NCBI GenBank assembly: GCA_001803635.1
Contig: MHDU01000044.1
Location: 1-58,832, forward strand
From: Nitrospirae bacterium GWB2_47_37
GTDB lineage: Bacteria; Nitrospirota; Thermodesulfovibrionia; Thermodesulfovibrionales; Dissulfurispiraceae
DNA: 58,832 nucleotides
Direction of reading: 5' to 3'
Part shown: positions 8,704-18,101 of the stretch, piece after piece
Position numbering within the stretch: position 1 is the stretch's first letter
Layout: every line of letters begins with the position of its first letter
Notes under the pieces: generated by a model
Told to the model about the DNA's origin: nothing
The model's database searches: none
What the model saw: the letters and a program-made list of their open reading frames with translations, nothing else
Position numbers and translations under genes: made by a program

Positions 8704-8816
8704 AATCCGCAGCAAAGGCATGGAAGGCACGGAAGGCACGGCTTCAAAGCCTTCCATGACACAAAGCGCAAATCCGCATCGAAGGTATCGAAGGTATGGA
8801 AGATATGGCTTCAAAT
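8704..8816. repeat. Degenerate tandem repeat of a dispersed hairpin element
   Basis: Two copies of a 46-base unit start at 8704 and 8771 (period 67), both opening with AATCCGCA and ending in GGCTTCAAA; the second differs mostly by C-to-T changes. The first copy contains a perfect 10-base inverted repeat, CATGGAAGGC (8719-8728) and GCCTTCCATG (8749-8758). A third copy occurs at 55828-55846, sharing 19 identical bases. No convincing protein is encoded. Confidence 0.65.
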
Positions 8817-8850
8817 ACAAAAAGTATTAACCGGCTATGGGGCATACTTC

Positions 8851-8980
8851 AAAAGCCTTTACTTAGTGTAGTTGCCGGTGCAACCTGAAGATTACATTTG
8901 TATCATCCAATAAGAAAGCAAAGTTGTAGCTCACGAGAAAGAAAATGCTGTTATGACATTTCGTATGAGTAAAGGCTTTT
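8851..8980. repeat. Long inverted repeat with 104-base interior
   Basis: AAAAGCCTTTACT (8851-8863) is perfectly repeated in inverted orientation at 8968-8980. The interior has no good reading frame. A similar pair of ends (AAAGCCTTT followed by TCA-x-GCGAT) brackets a stretch at about 55839-55960. The layout recalls a miniature inverted-repeat element, though no target duplication was found. Together with the tandem repeat just before, this accounts for the whole 8649-9056 gap. Confidence 0.5.
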
Positions 8981-9056
8981 TCAGCACGCCTCACATCCGG
9001 ATGACTACAATTTGAACTCATAAATAAAAATTGATATGTTTTTATGCGTTCTCGGT

Positions 9057-9461
9057 TCATGCCGGATTTTTTGAAATTAACAGCTTTGCATCGGCCTCGG
9101 CAATTACTACGCCGTCGTTTTTTCTTATAAGGCGCGAATGCGCTTCGATAAGCCTGGAGCCCTTTTTGACTATTTCGGCCTCGGCAATAGTCTCTTCGCC
9201 TGCCGTGAGGGGTCTTTTGAACTTCACGTTTATTTCGGCGGTTACCGGCATTATCCCCTCGGCTATGGCGGCCTGTATCATGGCCTCGTCGAGGATTGTA
9301 GTTATTATGCCTCCGTGTGTTATGCCCTTGTATCCCTGATGTGATTTGGAAGGGGTAAACTCGGATGTCAGCTTGCCTTCGGAATATTGGAACGACAGCT
9401 TAAGTCCGCACTCATTTTTTTTGCCGCACGCGAAACACCAGCTGTCGTCTTCAAGCTTCAC
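9057..9461 (-). CDS. PaaI/hotdog-fold acyl-CoA thioesterase
   Basis: The 134-residue protein matches the PaaI-type hotdog fold: an N-terminal CFACGKKN-x-CGL segment, the core H[11 protein letters not shown] motif with the following catalytic Asp/Glu (T-I-L-D-E-A), and a K-F-K-R-P-L strand. Such enzymes hydrolyse acyl-CoA thioesters in the cytosol; the substrate here is unknown. It starts with GTG overlapping the rho stop codon (GTGA), so it is co-transcribed and coupled with rho. Confidence 0.85.
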   Translation of the reverse strand: MKLEDDSWCFACGKKNECGLKLSFQYSEGKLTSEFTPSKSHQGYKGITHGGIITTILDEAMIQAAIAEGIMPVTAEINVKFKRPLTAGEETIAEAEIVKKGSRLIEAHSRLIRKNDGVVIAEADAKLLISKNPA

Positions 9462-10720
9462 TTGTTCATCATTTCGAGGAATTCCTTGTTGCTCTTGGCG
9501 CCCTTAAGTTTGCTCATTAAGAATTCCATGCTCTCTACGGTGCTCAGCGGGTTCAGCACTTTCCTGAGTATCCACATCTTGTTGAGGACATCGGCATTAA
9601 CGAGCAGTTCTTCTTTTCTCGTGCCCGAAGCGTTGATGTCGATGCTCGGGAATATCCTCTTGTCCACGAGTTTGCGGTCGAGGTGAATTTCCATATTTCC
9701 TGTTCCCTTGAATTCCTCGAATATTACGTCGTCCATTCTGCTTCCGGTGTCTACGAGGGCCGTAGCCAGAATCGTCAGGCTGCCGCCTTCCTCTATATTT
9801 CTTGCGGTGCCGAAAAACCTTTTGGGACGTTGAAGGGCATTGGCGTCGAGCCCGCCTGAGAGCACCTTGCCGCTCGTGGGCGTTATAGTGTTATACGCCC
9901 TCGCGAGCCTCGTTATGCTGTCGAGTAGGATAACGACGTCTTTTTTCGTCTCTACAAGGCGTTTTGCCCGCTCGATAACCATTTCTGAGACCTGACAATG
10001 CCTCTGCGGCGGCTCGTCGAATGTCGAGCTTATGATCTCGGCGGTGCTCACCTGTCTTTTCCAGTCGGTAACTTCTTCCGGCCTTTCGTCTATGAGGAGT
10101 ATTATCAGATGCACTTCCGTATGGTTTTTCTTTATAGATTTTGCTATGGACTGAAGCAGCATAGTCTTTCCGGTCCTCGGCGCGGCCACGATGAGTCCGC
10201 GCTGCCCCTTGCCTATGGGCGTGATCAGGTCCATGACCCTCATGGCGTAATCTTCGGTCTGATATTCGAGATTTATTTTTTCTGTAGGGTAATACGGGGT
10301 GAGGTTATCGAATAAAGGACGGCTTATATTGTTTTCCGTGGATTCGCCGTTTATCGTCTCTACCTTGAGAAGCGCGAAATAACGTTCGCTCTCCTTGGGA
10401 GGCCTTATCTGTCCGGATATGAAATCGCCGGTCCTTAAAGAAAACCTTCTTATCTGGGACGGAGATACGTATATATCGTCGGGGGAGGGCAGATAACTGT
10501 AATCGGGAGAACGGAGAAAGCCGAACCCGTCGGGCAGTATTTCGAGCACGCCCGCTCCGTAGACATTGCCTGCCTTTTCCACCTGCGCCTGAAGTATGGC
10601 GAATATGAGTTCCTGTTTTCGCATTCCGCCGGTGCCTTCGACGTTGAGACCCTTTGCAAAGTCGGTGAGCGCGGTGATGTTTTTTTCTTTCAGTTCGGAA
10701 ATCGAGATATGGTTTTCCAT
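9458..10720 (-). CDS. rho: Transcription termination factor Rho
   Basis: The 420-residue protein has the full Rho layout. An N-terminal Rho_N helix domain is followed by a cold-shock RNA-binding domain ([16 protein letters not shown]). The RecA-like ATPase has Walker A (A-P-R-T-G-K-T), Walker B ([11 protein letters not shown]) and the Q/R-loop region ([22 protein letters not shown]). It is a hexameric RNA helicase that ends transcription of untranslated RNA. ATG is preceded by GGAGGGG. The length is near the E. coli protein (419). Confidence 0.97.
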   Translation of the reverse strand: MENHISISELKEKNITALTDFAKGLNVEGTGGMRKQELIFAILQAQVEKAGNVYGAGVLEILPDGFGFLRSPDYSYLPSPDDIYVSPSQIRRFSLRTGDFISGQIRPPKESERYFALLKVETINGESTENNISRPLFDNLTPYYPTEKINLEYQTEDYAMRVMDLITPIGKGQRGLIVAAPRTGKTMLLQSIAKSIKKNHTEVHLIILLIDERPEEVTDWKRQVSTAEIISSTFDEPPQRHCQVSEMVIERAKRLVETKKDVVILLDSITRLARAYNTITPTSGKVLSGGLDANALQRPKRFFGTARNIEEGGSLTILATALVDTGSRMDDVIFEEFKGTGNMEIHLDRKLVDKRIFPSIDINASGTRKEELLVNADVLNKMWILRKVLNPLSTVESMEFLMSKLKGAKSNKEFLEMMNK

Positions 10721-10920
10721 AATGTTTTACCCCTCCGGGTTATTAAAGAATAGTTAGTTTATTAATTTCGACCGTTAAGCACTTTATTTTCAAGCTGCCG
10801 GCGATTCAATATAGCAAATGACTTGTTCGGATGTTGCCTTGCGGTTATGCATTTATTGTTTCTACTGGTTATCCTTATTTTTTGGCCTACTATAGACAGG
10901 ATGTAAGAACGCCCATAATT

Positions 10921-10949
10921 AGAATACAAAATGTCCGCGTGTTTGTCAA
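10921..10949 (-). promoter_or_regulatory. Promoter upstream of rho
   Basis: On the minus strand TTGACA (10944-10949) and TATTCT (10921-10926) are 17 bases apart, overlapping the end of the upstream regulator gene. Transcription from here would give a leader of about 190 bases before the rho start codon. A long leader is compatible with the autogenous attenuation known for rho in other bacteria, but no specific structure was recognised. Confidence 0.55.
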
Positions 10950-10951
10950 TA

Positions 10952-11512
10952 TCAAATGAACTCTTTGTCGAATTTGGCCATAATCCGGGTCATTTCCTGT
11001 TCCGATACGTCCGGCAGCAGTATCCTGTCTTTTTCGTCCCGTTCGAGTTTGGTTATGCCCGGGAATTGCCTTTCGAGCAACTTCATGTTTAATGCCTGCC
11101 GCTTTACTATCTCAAGGAGCCTCCGGTTTTCTTCCTCGATATTGTATTTATCTACCGCGGCACTTACGGCAAACTTGAGTTCCCTATCGTCCCACGGCTT
11201 TGTGAAAAACCTGTATATTTCCCCTTTATTTATCGCTTTCATTGCCGCGTCTATGCTTGCATTGCCGGTGAGCATTATGCGGATTACGTCCGGGAATTGT
11301 TCGCGCACCATCGCAAGGAATTCGGAGCCCGTAATATCGGGCATCTTCTCGTCGGATAAGACAACCTTTACAGGATTGTTTTTCAGTATTTCAATGCCTT
11401 CGAGCGCTCCTGCGGCGGAGCATATCTCATACGGCTCGTCCGTAAATACCCTCTTCAAGGAAGCGATAACATACGGCTCGTCGTCTACTATCAGAATTGT
11501 GTCCTGCGCCAT
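10952..11512 (-). CDS. Stand-alone receiver protein with helical tail
   Basis: Residues 1-120 form a receiver domain with acidic pair DD10-11, phospho-acceptor Asp54 (VVLSDEKMPD), a conserved Thr/Ser and the FFTKPWDD Lys motif of the HupR/RpfG-like receiver group. The last 60 residues are charged and helical with no known output domain. It is the last gene of the seven-gene two-component cluster, 16 bases after a related receiver. It probably acts as a phosphate shuttle or sink, or binds a partner through its tail. Confidence 0.85.
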   Translation of the reverse strand: MAQDTILIVDDEPYVIASLKRVFTDEPYEICSAAGALEGIEILKNNPVKVVLSDEKMPDITGSEFLAMVREQFPDVIRIMLTGNASIDAAMKAINKGEIYRFFTKPWDDRELKFAVSAAVDKYNIEEENRRLLEIVKRQALNMKLLERQFPGITKLERDEKDRILLPDVSEQEMTRIMAKFDKEFI

Positions 11513-11528
11513 TTTTACCCCTCTCCGG

Positions 11529-11915
11529 TTAGTTGCTGTCTATATTATACCTTACTATCGCGGCCCTGACCGCCTCCCGTATCTCGGTTTCGTCCCACGG
11601 CTTAGTGAAAAACCTGAAGATCTCTCCTTTGTTTATCGCTTTCATCGCCGCCTCTATGCTCGCGTATCCGGTAAGCAGTATTCTTATAGTCCTCGGATAT
11701 TTATCCCTAACCATCGCCAAAAATTCCGAACCCGATACCTCGGGCATTCTCTCATCGGATATAACGACATGAATAGGGTGATTTTTGAACATCTCCAGTC
11801 CTTCCGATGCGCTGTTAGCCTCATATATGTCGTACGGCTCGTCCATGAATATTCTCTTCAATGAGGAAATAACATTCGGCTCGTCGTCTACCATCAAAAT
11901 ATTATATCTTTCCAT
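11529..11915 (-). CDS. Single-domain receiver protein (CheY-like)
   Basis: The whole 128-residue protein is a receiver domain with the acidic pair at 10-11, Asp54 (VVISDERMPE) and the FFTKPWDE motif. It lacks any output domain. Its sequence is very close to the receiver of the following gene and to the other receivers of the cluster, which points to local duplication. It is separated by 33 bases from the HD-GYP gene and by 16 from the next. A phosphotransfer or sequestration role within the relay is likely; a direct motor-switch role is not indicated. Confidence 0.88.
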   Translation of the reverse strand: MERYNILMVDDEPNVISSLKRIFMDEPYDIYEANSASEGLEMFKNHPIHVVISDERMPEVSGSEFLAMVRDKYPRTIRILLTGYASIEAAMKAINKGEIFRFFTKPWDETEIREAVRAAIVRYNIDSN

Positions 11916-11948
11916 TCAAAACCTCCTATGCTCTATTTGGTTATTTTT

Positions 11949-13271
11949 CTACTTTTTCCTTTTCCACACGAATATTCCGCTTTTAGAGGGATCTATATGA
12001 TACCCCCTTTTAAGGGTTTCGATATTTCGCTCATTGAGCGTCGTTCCTTTCCTTAAAAGCAGCAGTTCTGTGCCGCTTCTTACGTCTCTCGATACGATAA
12101 GCCCCGTCATTAAGTCTTTAGGTCTCAGCTCGACCTCCACGGCATCGGCAGCGCCGGTATCTATAGTTATTTTTTCTTTTGCGACTTCGTGAAGCATACC
12201 GTACAATTCAGGGTCGAATTGTATGCCTGATAAGGATTTTACGACATTCAGCGCGCTTTCTAAGGAAAGCCTGCTGCTGCCGCCGCTTATCAATCTGTCC
12301 AGTTTATCCGCTACGGCTATTATCCTTGATCCGAGAGGTATCTTATTGCCGGACAGCCCGTCCGGAAAACCGTTTCCGTCATACCTTTCGTGATGACCCC
12401 GTATGAGCATTCCGGCCTCGCGCAGTTCTTCGACGAGATCGACGGCGGCCTGTCCCCTCACAGGATGTTTTTTGTATTCTTCCGTCTCCTCCTGAGTAAG
12501 TTCAGTGTCATCTTTAACCAGCACGATATCGGGAACGCCTATCTTTCCTATGTCATGCAATTGAGCGGCTGTAGTTATAACATCGACTTCCTGTTCGCTC
12601 AATCCTAATTTTACGGCTATGCCTTCCGAAAGCGCGGCAACGGTATTTGAATGGCTGCGTACGCTCTTATCCCTTAATTCGATGAGATTGGAAAAAGCGG
12701 TTATGAACTCTTTCAAGTTCGTTTTCAGTTTTTCATTGAGGGTATTCAGTTCTTTGTTCCGTTTCGTCAATTCCACGGTATGCTGCTGCACGTAAAATTC
12801 AAGCTCCGTATTCCATTTTTTCAGTTCTTCGTTCTGGTTTTTCGTGAGTTCGGTGAGTCGCCTGTTTTCCTTTTTCAACCTGTATGTCTCTATCGAGTTA
12901 AGAACGGTCAGCATCAGGTCGGTGTCATCCCACGGTTTTGTAATATATTTGAACGCGCCGCCTTTATTGATCGCGTCCATTGCCGCGTTTACATCGGCAT
13001 ATCCGGTCAGCACTATCCTTACGCAATCAGGCCGGACTCTTTTTGCCTTTTCAAGAAATTGTGCGCCGCTCATCTCAGGCATCCGTTGGTCGGATATGAT
13101 GACGGCAATCTCGTTGCTTTTCAGTATCTCAAGGCCGTCTTTGCCGGATAAGGCGGTAAATACTTCGATATTTGAATCATCGATGAACAGACGCTTTAAA
13201 GAGCGGAGGACATTTTCTTCGTCATCCACAAAGAGTATATTGAATATTTCTTTTTTCGGTTTATCCGGCAT
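11949..13271 (-). CDS. Response regulator with HD-GYP c-di-GMP phosphodiesterase output
   Basis: From the preferred start (MPDKPKKE) the protein has a receiver (Asp61, FKYITKPWDD), a long coiled coil (about 130-185) and an HD-GYP domain with A-A-Q-L-H-D-I-G-K-I-G and H-H-E-R-Y-D-G-N-G-F-P. The GYP triplet reads G-F-P, a small change. HD-GYP proteins hydrolyse cyclic di-GMP. A start nine codons upstream is possible; I chose the inner ATG because it has a GGGGA-like site and overlaps the preceding gene by only 11 bases. This is the only clear enzymatic output of the seven-gene cluster. Confidence 0.88.
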   Translation of the reverse strand: MPDKPKKEIFNILFVDDEENVLRSLKRLFIDDSNIEVFTALSGKDGLEILKSNEIAVIISDQRMPEMSGAQFLEKAKRVRPDCVRIVLTGYADVNAAMDAINKGGAFKYITKPWDDTDLMLTVLNSIETYRLKKENRRLTELTKNQNEELKKWNTELEFYVQQHTVELTKRNKELNTLNEKLKTNLKEFITAFSNLIELRDKSVRSHSNTVAALSEGIAVKLGLSEQEVDVITTAAQLHDIGKIGVPDIVLVKDDTELTQEETEEYKKHPVRGQAAVDLVEELREAGMLIRGHHERYDGNGFPDGLSGNKIPLGSRIIAVADKLDRLISGGSSRLSLESALNVVKSLSGIQFDPELYGMLHEVAKEKITIDTGAADAVEVELRPKDLMTGLIVSRDVRSGTELLLLRKGTTLNERNIETLKRGYHIDPSKSGIFVWKRKK

Positions 13272-14064
13272 GGCCGATATTCCCCGCGATAAATACAAGG
13301 ATTATACATGTCTGCTCCGGAAACTCCGCTGTAGCGCCCCATAAGCTGCCGGAGACGTTCCCGATTGTTATTTGTCTCGATACGGAACGTTTGCCCTTCA
13401 CGTCTTCTATGAACGATATGATGTCCTTCGGCGCGGGCTCTTGAATGTTGCTCGATAACAGTTCGCTCCAAGCGGCATTGCACTCCATGACCACGTTGCT
13501 GAAGTCGACCGTTGCAACGGCGAAAGGTATTAAATTAAGGATGCGTTGAGCAGTGTCGAGTGTCTTGTTCTTAATGTCGAAATAAACGGACTGCTGTTTG
13601 GTGAAGTCTTTCAGTTTGACGTTCAATGCGAAAAGCTCCTCGTTTTTTACCCTAAGGGTCTCGGTAAGCTCTTTATTTTTTTTCAGGATGAAATATCTCT
13701 CCACGGCGTTGTCTACAGTAATTTTAAGGTCATCGTCGTTCCAAGGTTTTGAGATGAATTTATATAGATGGCCCTCGTTTATCGCGGATATGACCGCCCC
13801 CAAGTCAGCGTATCCGGAAAGCACTATCCTTACTATATCGTTCCGCCGCTCTCTTACTGTTTTTAAGAGTTCAACTCCGTTCATCTCCGGCATGCGGTAA
13901 TCTGAGACGATAACCTGAACATCATTGTCCTCCAAAGTCTTAAGGGCCTCTTTGCCGGATGTTGCGGTCAGGATCGTATAGCCGGTGTCGATAAAAACCC
14001 TTTTTACGGCGGCAAGAACGTTTTCCTCGTCATCCACAAATAGTATTTTGATTTTTTCGTCCAT
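13261..14064 (-). CDS. Receiver-PAS protein without catalytic output
   Basis: The 267-residue protein has a receiver domain (acidic pair 11-12, Asp55, FISKPWND), a coiled-coil linker (about 125-165) and a C-terminal PAS-like domain (about 165-260) that lacks any kinase, cyclase or DNA-binding motif. It is closely related to the next upstream gene in layout and sequence, so the two are probably tandem duplicates. It may modulate a partner kinase or carry a ligand through its PAS domain. Its end overlaps the HD-GYP gene, which indicates coupling. Confidence 0.82.
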   Translation of the reverse strand: MDEKIKILFVDDEENVLAAVKRVFIDTGYTILTATSGKEALKTLEDNDVQVIVSDYRMPEMNGVELLKTVRERRNDIVRIVLSGYADLGAVISAINEGHLYKFISKPWNDDDLKITVDNAVERYFILKKNKELTETLRVKNEELFALNVKLKDFTKQQSVYFDIKNKTLDTAQRILNLIPFAVATVDFSNVVMECNAAWSELLSSNIQEPAPKDIISFIEDVKGKRSVSRQITIGNVSGSLWGATAEFPEQTCIILVFIAGNIGHAG

Positions 14065-14088
14065 TTTTTACCTCCGCCTGCTCCGAAG

Positions 14089-14889
14089 TTATGCGGCCTC
14101 ATCCTCCGGGCTGAAAACTAAAATGACGCCTTTTTGATCATCCTGATAATTCATTACGGCTCCCGACAGTTTGCCGTATATACCGTTTATTTCGAGTTTT
14201 TTTGCGGCCTTATTTTTATTTTTAACATTTTCGATAAATGCGACTACGTCCGGGGAAAAATTGTATCCGGCATCCTGTCCTAATAATTTCCAGCTGCAAT
14301 GCGTAATATCGACCCACGTGGAATTGCATAAAACGACCATGCCGTTAAAGTCGATGCCGACGATCCCGACCGGTATCGCGTTGAGAATGTTTTGTTGAAT
14401 GGATAATGCCTTGCTTCTGAATTCGAGGTGGGCGGATTTTTCTTCGAGGAGCTTCTCCAGTTCACTGTTTTTCTTTTGTAGTTCGGTAGAGAGTTCCCTG
14501 TTCTTTTTAAGGAGCGAATACCGCTCGACTGCGTTTGAAATGGTAACCTTCAGGTCGTCGTCGTTCCACGGCTTTGGAATGAATTTGTAGATCTGTCCTT
14601 CGTTTATTGCCGAGACGATTGCGGCGGTATCCGCGTATCCTGAAAGCACTATCCTTACCGTATTAACGCAGCATCTGTGAACCTCTTTGAGAAATTCCAC
14701 GCCGTTCATACCGGGCATTCTATAGTCGGATATGACTATCTGGATATCTTCATCAGCTATGATTTTGAGGCCTTCCTGTCCGGACGTTGCCGTTAAAATA
14801 GTATACGGTTCATCGAGAAAAAGCCTTTTCAACGAACTGAGAACATTAGGCTCATCGTCAACGCAGAGTATTTTGATCTCTTCATCCAT
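14089..14889 (-). CDS. Receiver-PAS protein without catalytic output (paralogue)
   Basis: The 266-residue protein has the same arrangement as its downstream neighbour: receiver (Asp55 in IVISDYRMPG, FIPKPWND), a coiled coil of Lys/Glu/Leu heptads and a PAS-like domain beginning near residue 165 with I-P-V-G-I-V-G-I-D-F. It starts two bases after the stop of the upstream histidine kinase. No output enzyme is present. I infer that it receives phosphate from one of the two adjacent kinases. Confidence 0.82.
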   Translation of the reverse strand: MDEEIKILCVDDEPNVLSSLKRLFLDEPYTILTATSGQEGLKIIADEDIQIVISDYRMPGMNGVEFLKEVHRCCVNTVRIVLSGYADTAAIVSAINEGQIYKFIPKPWNDDDLKVTISNAVERYSLLKKNRELSTELQKKNSELEKLLEEKSAHLEFRSKALSIQQNILNAIPVGIVGIDFNGMVVLCNSTWVDITHCSWKLLGQDAGYNFSPDVVAFIENVKNKNKAAKKLEINGIYGKLSGAVMNYQDDQKGVILVFSPEDEAA

Positions 14890-14891
14890 GC

Positions 14892-16361
14892 TTATTTCTC
14901 CACTACCGGGATTCTAACGGTAAAGGTCGTTCCTTTGCCTACTTCGCTTTCTACAATTATATCACCGTTGTGATTTTTTATAATGTCATAGGCTATGCTC
15001 AGGCCGAGGCCCGTGCCTTTGCCGACCTCTTTTGTGGTGAAGAACGGCTCGAATATCCTGTTTATTTTGTCGGCTGGAATGCCGCTGCCTGTGTCCGAAA
15101 TTGAGACAAAGATATTATTATTTTCATGCCGTGTTTTTATGGTTATTTCTCCCTGCTTCTCTATCGCATGCGCGGCATTGACCAGTATGTTCATGAATAC
15201 CTGATTCAACTGTCCGGGATTGCACTTTGTCGGAGGTATATCGCCGTATTCCTTCTTCACTGCGGCCTTGTACTTCAACTCGTTCCAGACTATGTTTATG
15301 GTGTTTTCTATGCCCGCGTTAATATCCGCTATTTTCCATTCGGATTCGTCGATATGCGAAAAGCTCTTTAGGTTTTGAACTATCTTTTTCACCCGCTCCG
15401 CCCCGTCGAGGGATTCCTTAAGCAATTGATTCGTATCCTCGATAATATAGTCGATTTTTAATCTTTTTCGGGATTCTTCAAGCTCTTTTGACTGTTCGGA
15501 CGTGATAAACGCGGACTGGATATGCATGAATTCTTTAAGCCTGTCTACGTATTTGCCGAGCGTGCCGAGGTTGCTGATGATAAACCCCATAGGATTGTTT
15601 ATCTCATGGGCTACGCCTGCCGCGAGCTGTCCGATAGAGGCCATTTTCTCCTGCTGCAAGATCTGGGACTGCGCGGCCTTGAGGTCGCCGTATGCCTTTT
15701 CGAGTTCTTTGTGCTGGGATTCGAGCATGTTCATCATATTGTTGAAATGAGCGCTGATCCGGTAAATAACGTCGGATTCGGAAACACCCGGAGCCGCAAA
15801 CCTGACGCTCAAGTCTTTTTTATCCTCGACCTCTCTCAGCAGGAAATCAATTTCATCTACGGCAAATTGCAGTTCCTGCCTTTCTCTGCTGATCGCGGCA
15901 TTGGTTATTTCAAGGGAATCGGTGAGCATTTTGAATTCCGTTATGTCGTTTATCGTTACTACTGCGCCGATAATTTTATCCGTATTACGGTCTTTATAGG
16001 GATGGAAAGCGATGTTGAACCACTTCTGCGAGTTTTCAAGAAATATATCGATGCCGTTTTCGGAAATATCCCGTTTATCGAGCGATATGCCGTATTCCTT
16101 CAGAAAAAACTTAAAGTTTTTGCCGACAATGTCGCTGTATGCCTTTCCGGCGAAATTTATTAACGCCTTGTTGCACCGCTGTATCCTGTCTTCTGTGTCT
16201 ACCAGCATGAGCATGTAATCTATGCTGTCCACAGAGCTTTCCCACTCGGTCTTTATGGCTTCTATCTGCTTAAGAAGCGCGTTTATTTCCGCGCATGTAT
16301 CTTTGAGTTCTTCGTTTTTGTTTTCCATAGGTTCTTCTGTCATGGATTGCCCGATGTCCAA
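14892..16361 (-). CDS. Soluble PAS histidine kinase
   Basis: This 489-residue cytosolic kinase has an N-terminal coiled coil, a PAS domain (about 35-150), a second coiled coil and a HisKA domain with the H-box [11 protein letters not shown]. The HATPase domain carries S-D-T-G-S-G-I and G-K-G-T-G-L-G-L. No membrane span is present. Its last 230 or so residues are almost identical to those of the neighbouring kinase at 16364-18049, including at DNA level, so one arose from the other recently. It lies two bases after that gene and two before a receiver-PAS gene. Confidence 0.9.
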   Translation of the reverse strand: MDIGQSMTEEPMENKNEELKDTCAEINALLKQIEAIKTEWESSVDSIDYMLMLVDTEDRIQRCNKALINFAGKAYSDIVGKNFKFFLKEYGISLDKRDISENGIDIFLENSQKWFNIAFHPYKDRNTDKIIGAVVTINDITEFKMLTDSLEITNAAISRERQELQFAVDEIDFLLREVEDKKDLSVRFAAPGVSESDVIYRISAHFNNMMNMLESQHKELEKAYGDLKAAQSQILQQEKMASIGQLAAGVAHEINNPMGFIISNLGTLGKYVDRLKEFMHIQSAFITSEQSKELEESRKRLKIDYIIEDTNQLLKESLDGAERVKKIVQNLKSFSHIDESEWKIADINAGIENTINIVWNELKYKAAVKKEYGDIPPTKCNPGQLNQVFMNILVNAAHAIEKQGEITIKTRHENNNIFVSISDTGSGIPADKINRIFEPFFTTKEVGKGTGLGLSIAYDIIKNHNGDIIVESEVGKGTTFTVRIPVVEK

Positions 16362-16363
16362 TT

Positions 16364-18049
16364 TTATTTCTCTACGACCGGAATTCTAACGGTAAAGGTC
16401 GTTCCCTTGCCGACTTCGCTCTCGACAATTATATCGCCGTTATGCTTTTTTACAATGTCATAGGCTATGCTCAGGCCGAGACCAGTACCCTTTCCGACCT
16501 CTTTTGTGGTGAAAAAAGGCTCGAATATCCTGTTTATCTTGTCGGCGGGAATGCCGCTGCCTGTGTCCGAGATCGAGATGAAGATATTATTGTCTTCATG
16601 CCGTGTCTTTATGATTATTTCTCCCTGCTCCTCTATAGCATGCACTGCATTGATCAGTATATTCATGAATACCTGGTTCAATTGCCCGGCGTTACATTTT
16701 ATAGGCGGTATATCGCCGTATTCCTTTTTCACCGTAGCCTTGTATTTCAGCTCGTTCCAGACTATATTGACGGTGCTTTCGATCCCTTCGTTTATATTCG
16801 CCGTCTTCCGCTCGGCCTCGTCTACGCGTGAGAAGCTTTTTAAATCCTGCACTATCTTTTTAATCCTTTCCATTCCTTCGAGAGATTCCCTTATCAGGTT
16901 TACGGAATCCCCTGCAATGTAATCGAGTTTCCGGGACTTTTTATGTTCGGCTATTTCTCCGGTAATTTTTGCGCCCTCGATGCCTAACCCCTTCGCCGCA
17001 TCTTCAAGCGAATCCGACTGTATTTTCACGAATTCGTTGATCTTGTCCGTGTATTTTTGCAATGTGTTGAGGTTGCTCATTACAAAGCCCACAGGATTAT
17101 TGATCTCATGCGCGATCCCTGCCGCAAGCTGCCCTATTGACGCCATTTTTTCCTGCTGCAAGATCTGGGACTGCGCCGCCTTGAGGTCGCCGTATGCCGT
17201 TTCAAGCTCTTCATTCTTATGTTCGAGTATATCCTCGGCTTGTTTGCGCTCGGTGATGTCATGGAGGGTTATTACTGCGGCGTAAGTGCTTGTTTCGAGT
17301 TCTTTTAGATAATAAATGTCATAAACAAAATACTTTCCGCTCGGATGCGAATATTCTATGGTAGCCGGCGGTTTTATCTTGAATGTAAATCCGCTTTCCT
17401 TAAGGACATCCTGCCATTTCATCCCCACCAATTCGTCGTAGGATTTCCCTGTCATGGAAGAGAGGATTTTATTGCATCTTAGTATGGTATCTTTTACGTT
17501 TATCAGCATGACGATGTCCGAGATGCAGTCCATGGTCAGCTCCCATTCTTTTTTAGCGGACTCGACGGTATTTATTGTCTCCATCAGGACTTCATTTCTC
17601 GCCTTTATATCTTCGGCTTTTTTGAGCAGAATAATGTTTTTGAGCCTTATAATGAGTTCTGCCGGGTCTACTGGCTTGGACAGGAAATCGTTTGCACCTG
17701 CATTGAGGCATTTTATCTTAGTTTCGTTGTCTCCGATTTGCGAGAACGAGATTATCGGGATATGCATGGTCTTAGGATTTTTTTTGAGGATCGAGGTCGC
17801 TTCTATGCCGTCCATTTCGGGCATGAGAACGTCGATAAGTATGGCATCCGGATTGATAGTCTTAGCCTTTTCTATGGCTTCTATGCCGTTCACGGCCGTC
17901 TCGAACGCATAACCATAGCGGGATATTATGCTTGAGATAAGTTTGACGATCGGCGGCTCGTCATCGACTATAAGAATTTTCATTGCTGTTTCATTTGGAG
18001 ACGAGATGTTATTTTCGGCAATTTTGTCGGGCATGAATAATAATATCAT
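16364..18049 (-). CDS. Receiver-PAS-histidine kinase (hybrid, receiver first)
   Basis: The protein has an N-terminal receiver (phospho-acceptor in A-I-L-I-D-V-L-M-P-E, FLSKPVDP), a PAS domain (about 165-280), a HisKA domain (A-A-G-I-A-H-E-I-N-N-P) and an HATPase domain. It is the first gene of the seven-gene two-component operon. The start is uncertain: ATG codons at 18049, 18034 and 17983 are all in frame. The last gives the usual MKILIVDDEP beginning, but none has a clear ribosome binding site. Such receiver-first kinases often sit in the middle of phosphorelays and integrate an upstream signal. Confidence 0.88.
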   Translation of the reverse strand: MILLFMPDKIAENNISSPNETAMKILIVDDEPPIVKLISSIISRYGYAFETAVNGIEAIEKAKTINPDAILIDVLMPEMDGIEATSILKKNPKTMHIPIISFSQIGDNETKIKCLNAGANDFLSKPVDPAELIIRLKNIILLKKAEDIKARNEVLMETINTVESAKKEWELTMDCISDIVMLINVKDTILRCNKILSSMTGKSYDELVGMKWQDVLKESGFTFKIKPPATIEYSHPSGKYFVYDIYYLKELETSTYAAVITLHDITERKQAEDILEHKNEELETAYGDLKAAQSQILQQEKMASIGQLAAGIAHEINNPVGFVMSNLNTLQKYTDKINEFVKIQSDSLEDAAKGLGIEGAKITGEIAEHKKSRKLDYIAGDSVNLIRESLEGMERIKKIVQDLKSFSRVDEAERKTANINEGIESTVNIVWNELKYKATVKKEYGDIPPIKCNAGQLNQVFMNILINAVHAIEEQGEIIIKTRHEDNNIFISISDTGSGIPADKINRIFEPFFTTKEVGKGTGLGLSIAYDIVKKHNGDIIVESEVGKGTTFTVRIPVVEK

Positions 18050-18066
18050 ATTTTAATGCCGGCGTC

Positions 18067-18096
18067 TTTACCTATAATTCAGGCCTGAAGTATAAT
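18067..18096 (+). promoter_or_regulatory. Promoter of selD (leaderless)
   Basis: TTTACC (18067-18072) and a perfect TATAAT (18091-18096) are 18 bases apart. The selD ATG begins at 18102, five bases after the -10 box, and no ribosome binding site is present. The start of transcription would fall on or next to the start codon. Confidence 0.5.
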
Positions 18097-18101
18097 ACCG
18101 C

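Noticed and set aside
8704-8816. Possible CRISPR array in the tandem repeats
   Set aside because: There are only two decayed units with near-identical spacing sequence and no cas genes; the units themselves are palindromic and dispersed.
8863-9060. A 65-codon frame on the minus strand in the repeat-filled gap
   Set aside because: It spans the inverted repeat, has no ribosome binding site and no recognisable protein features.
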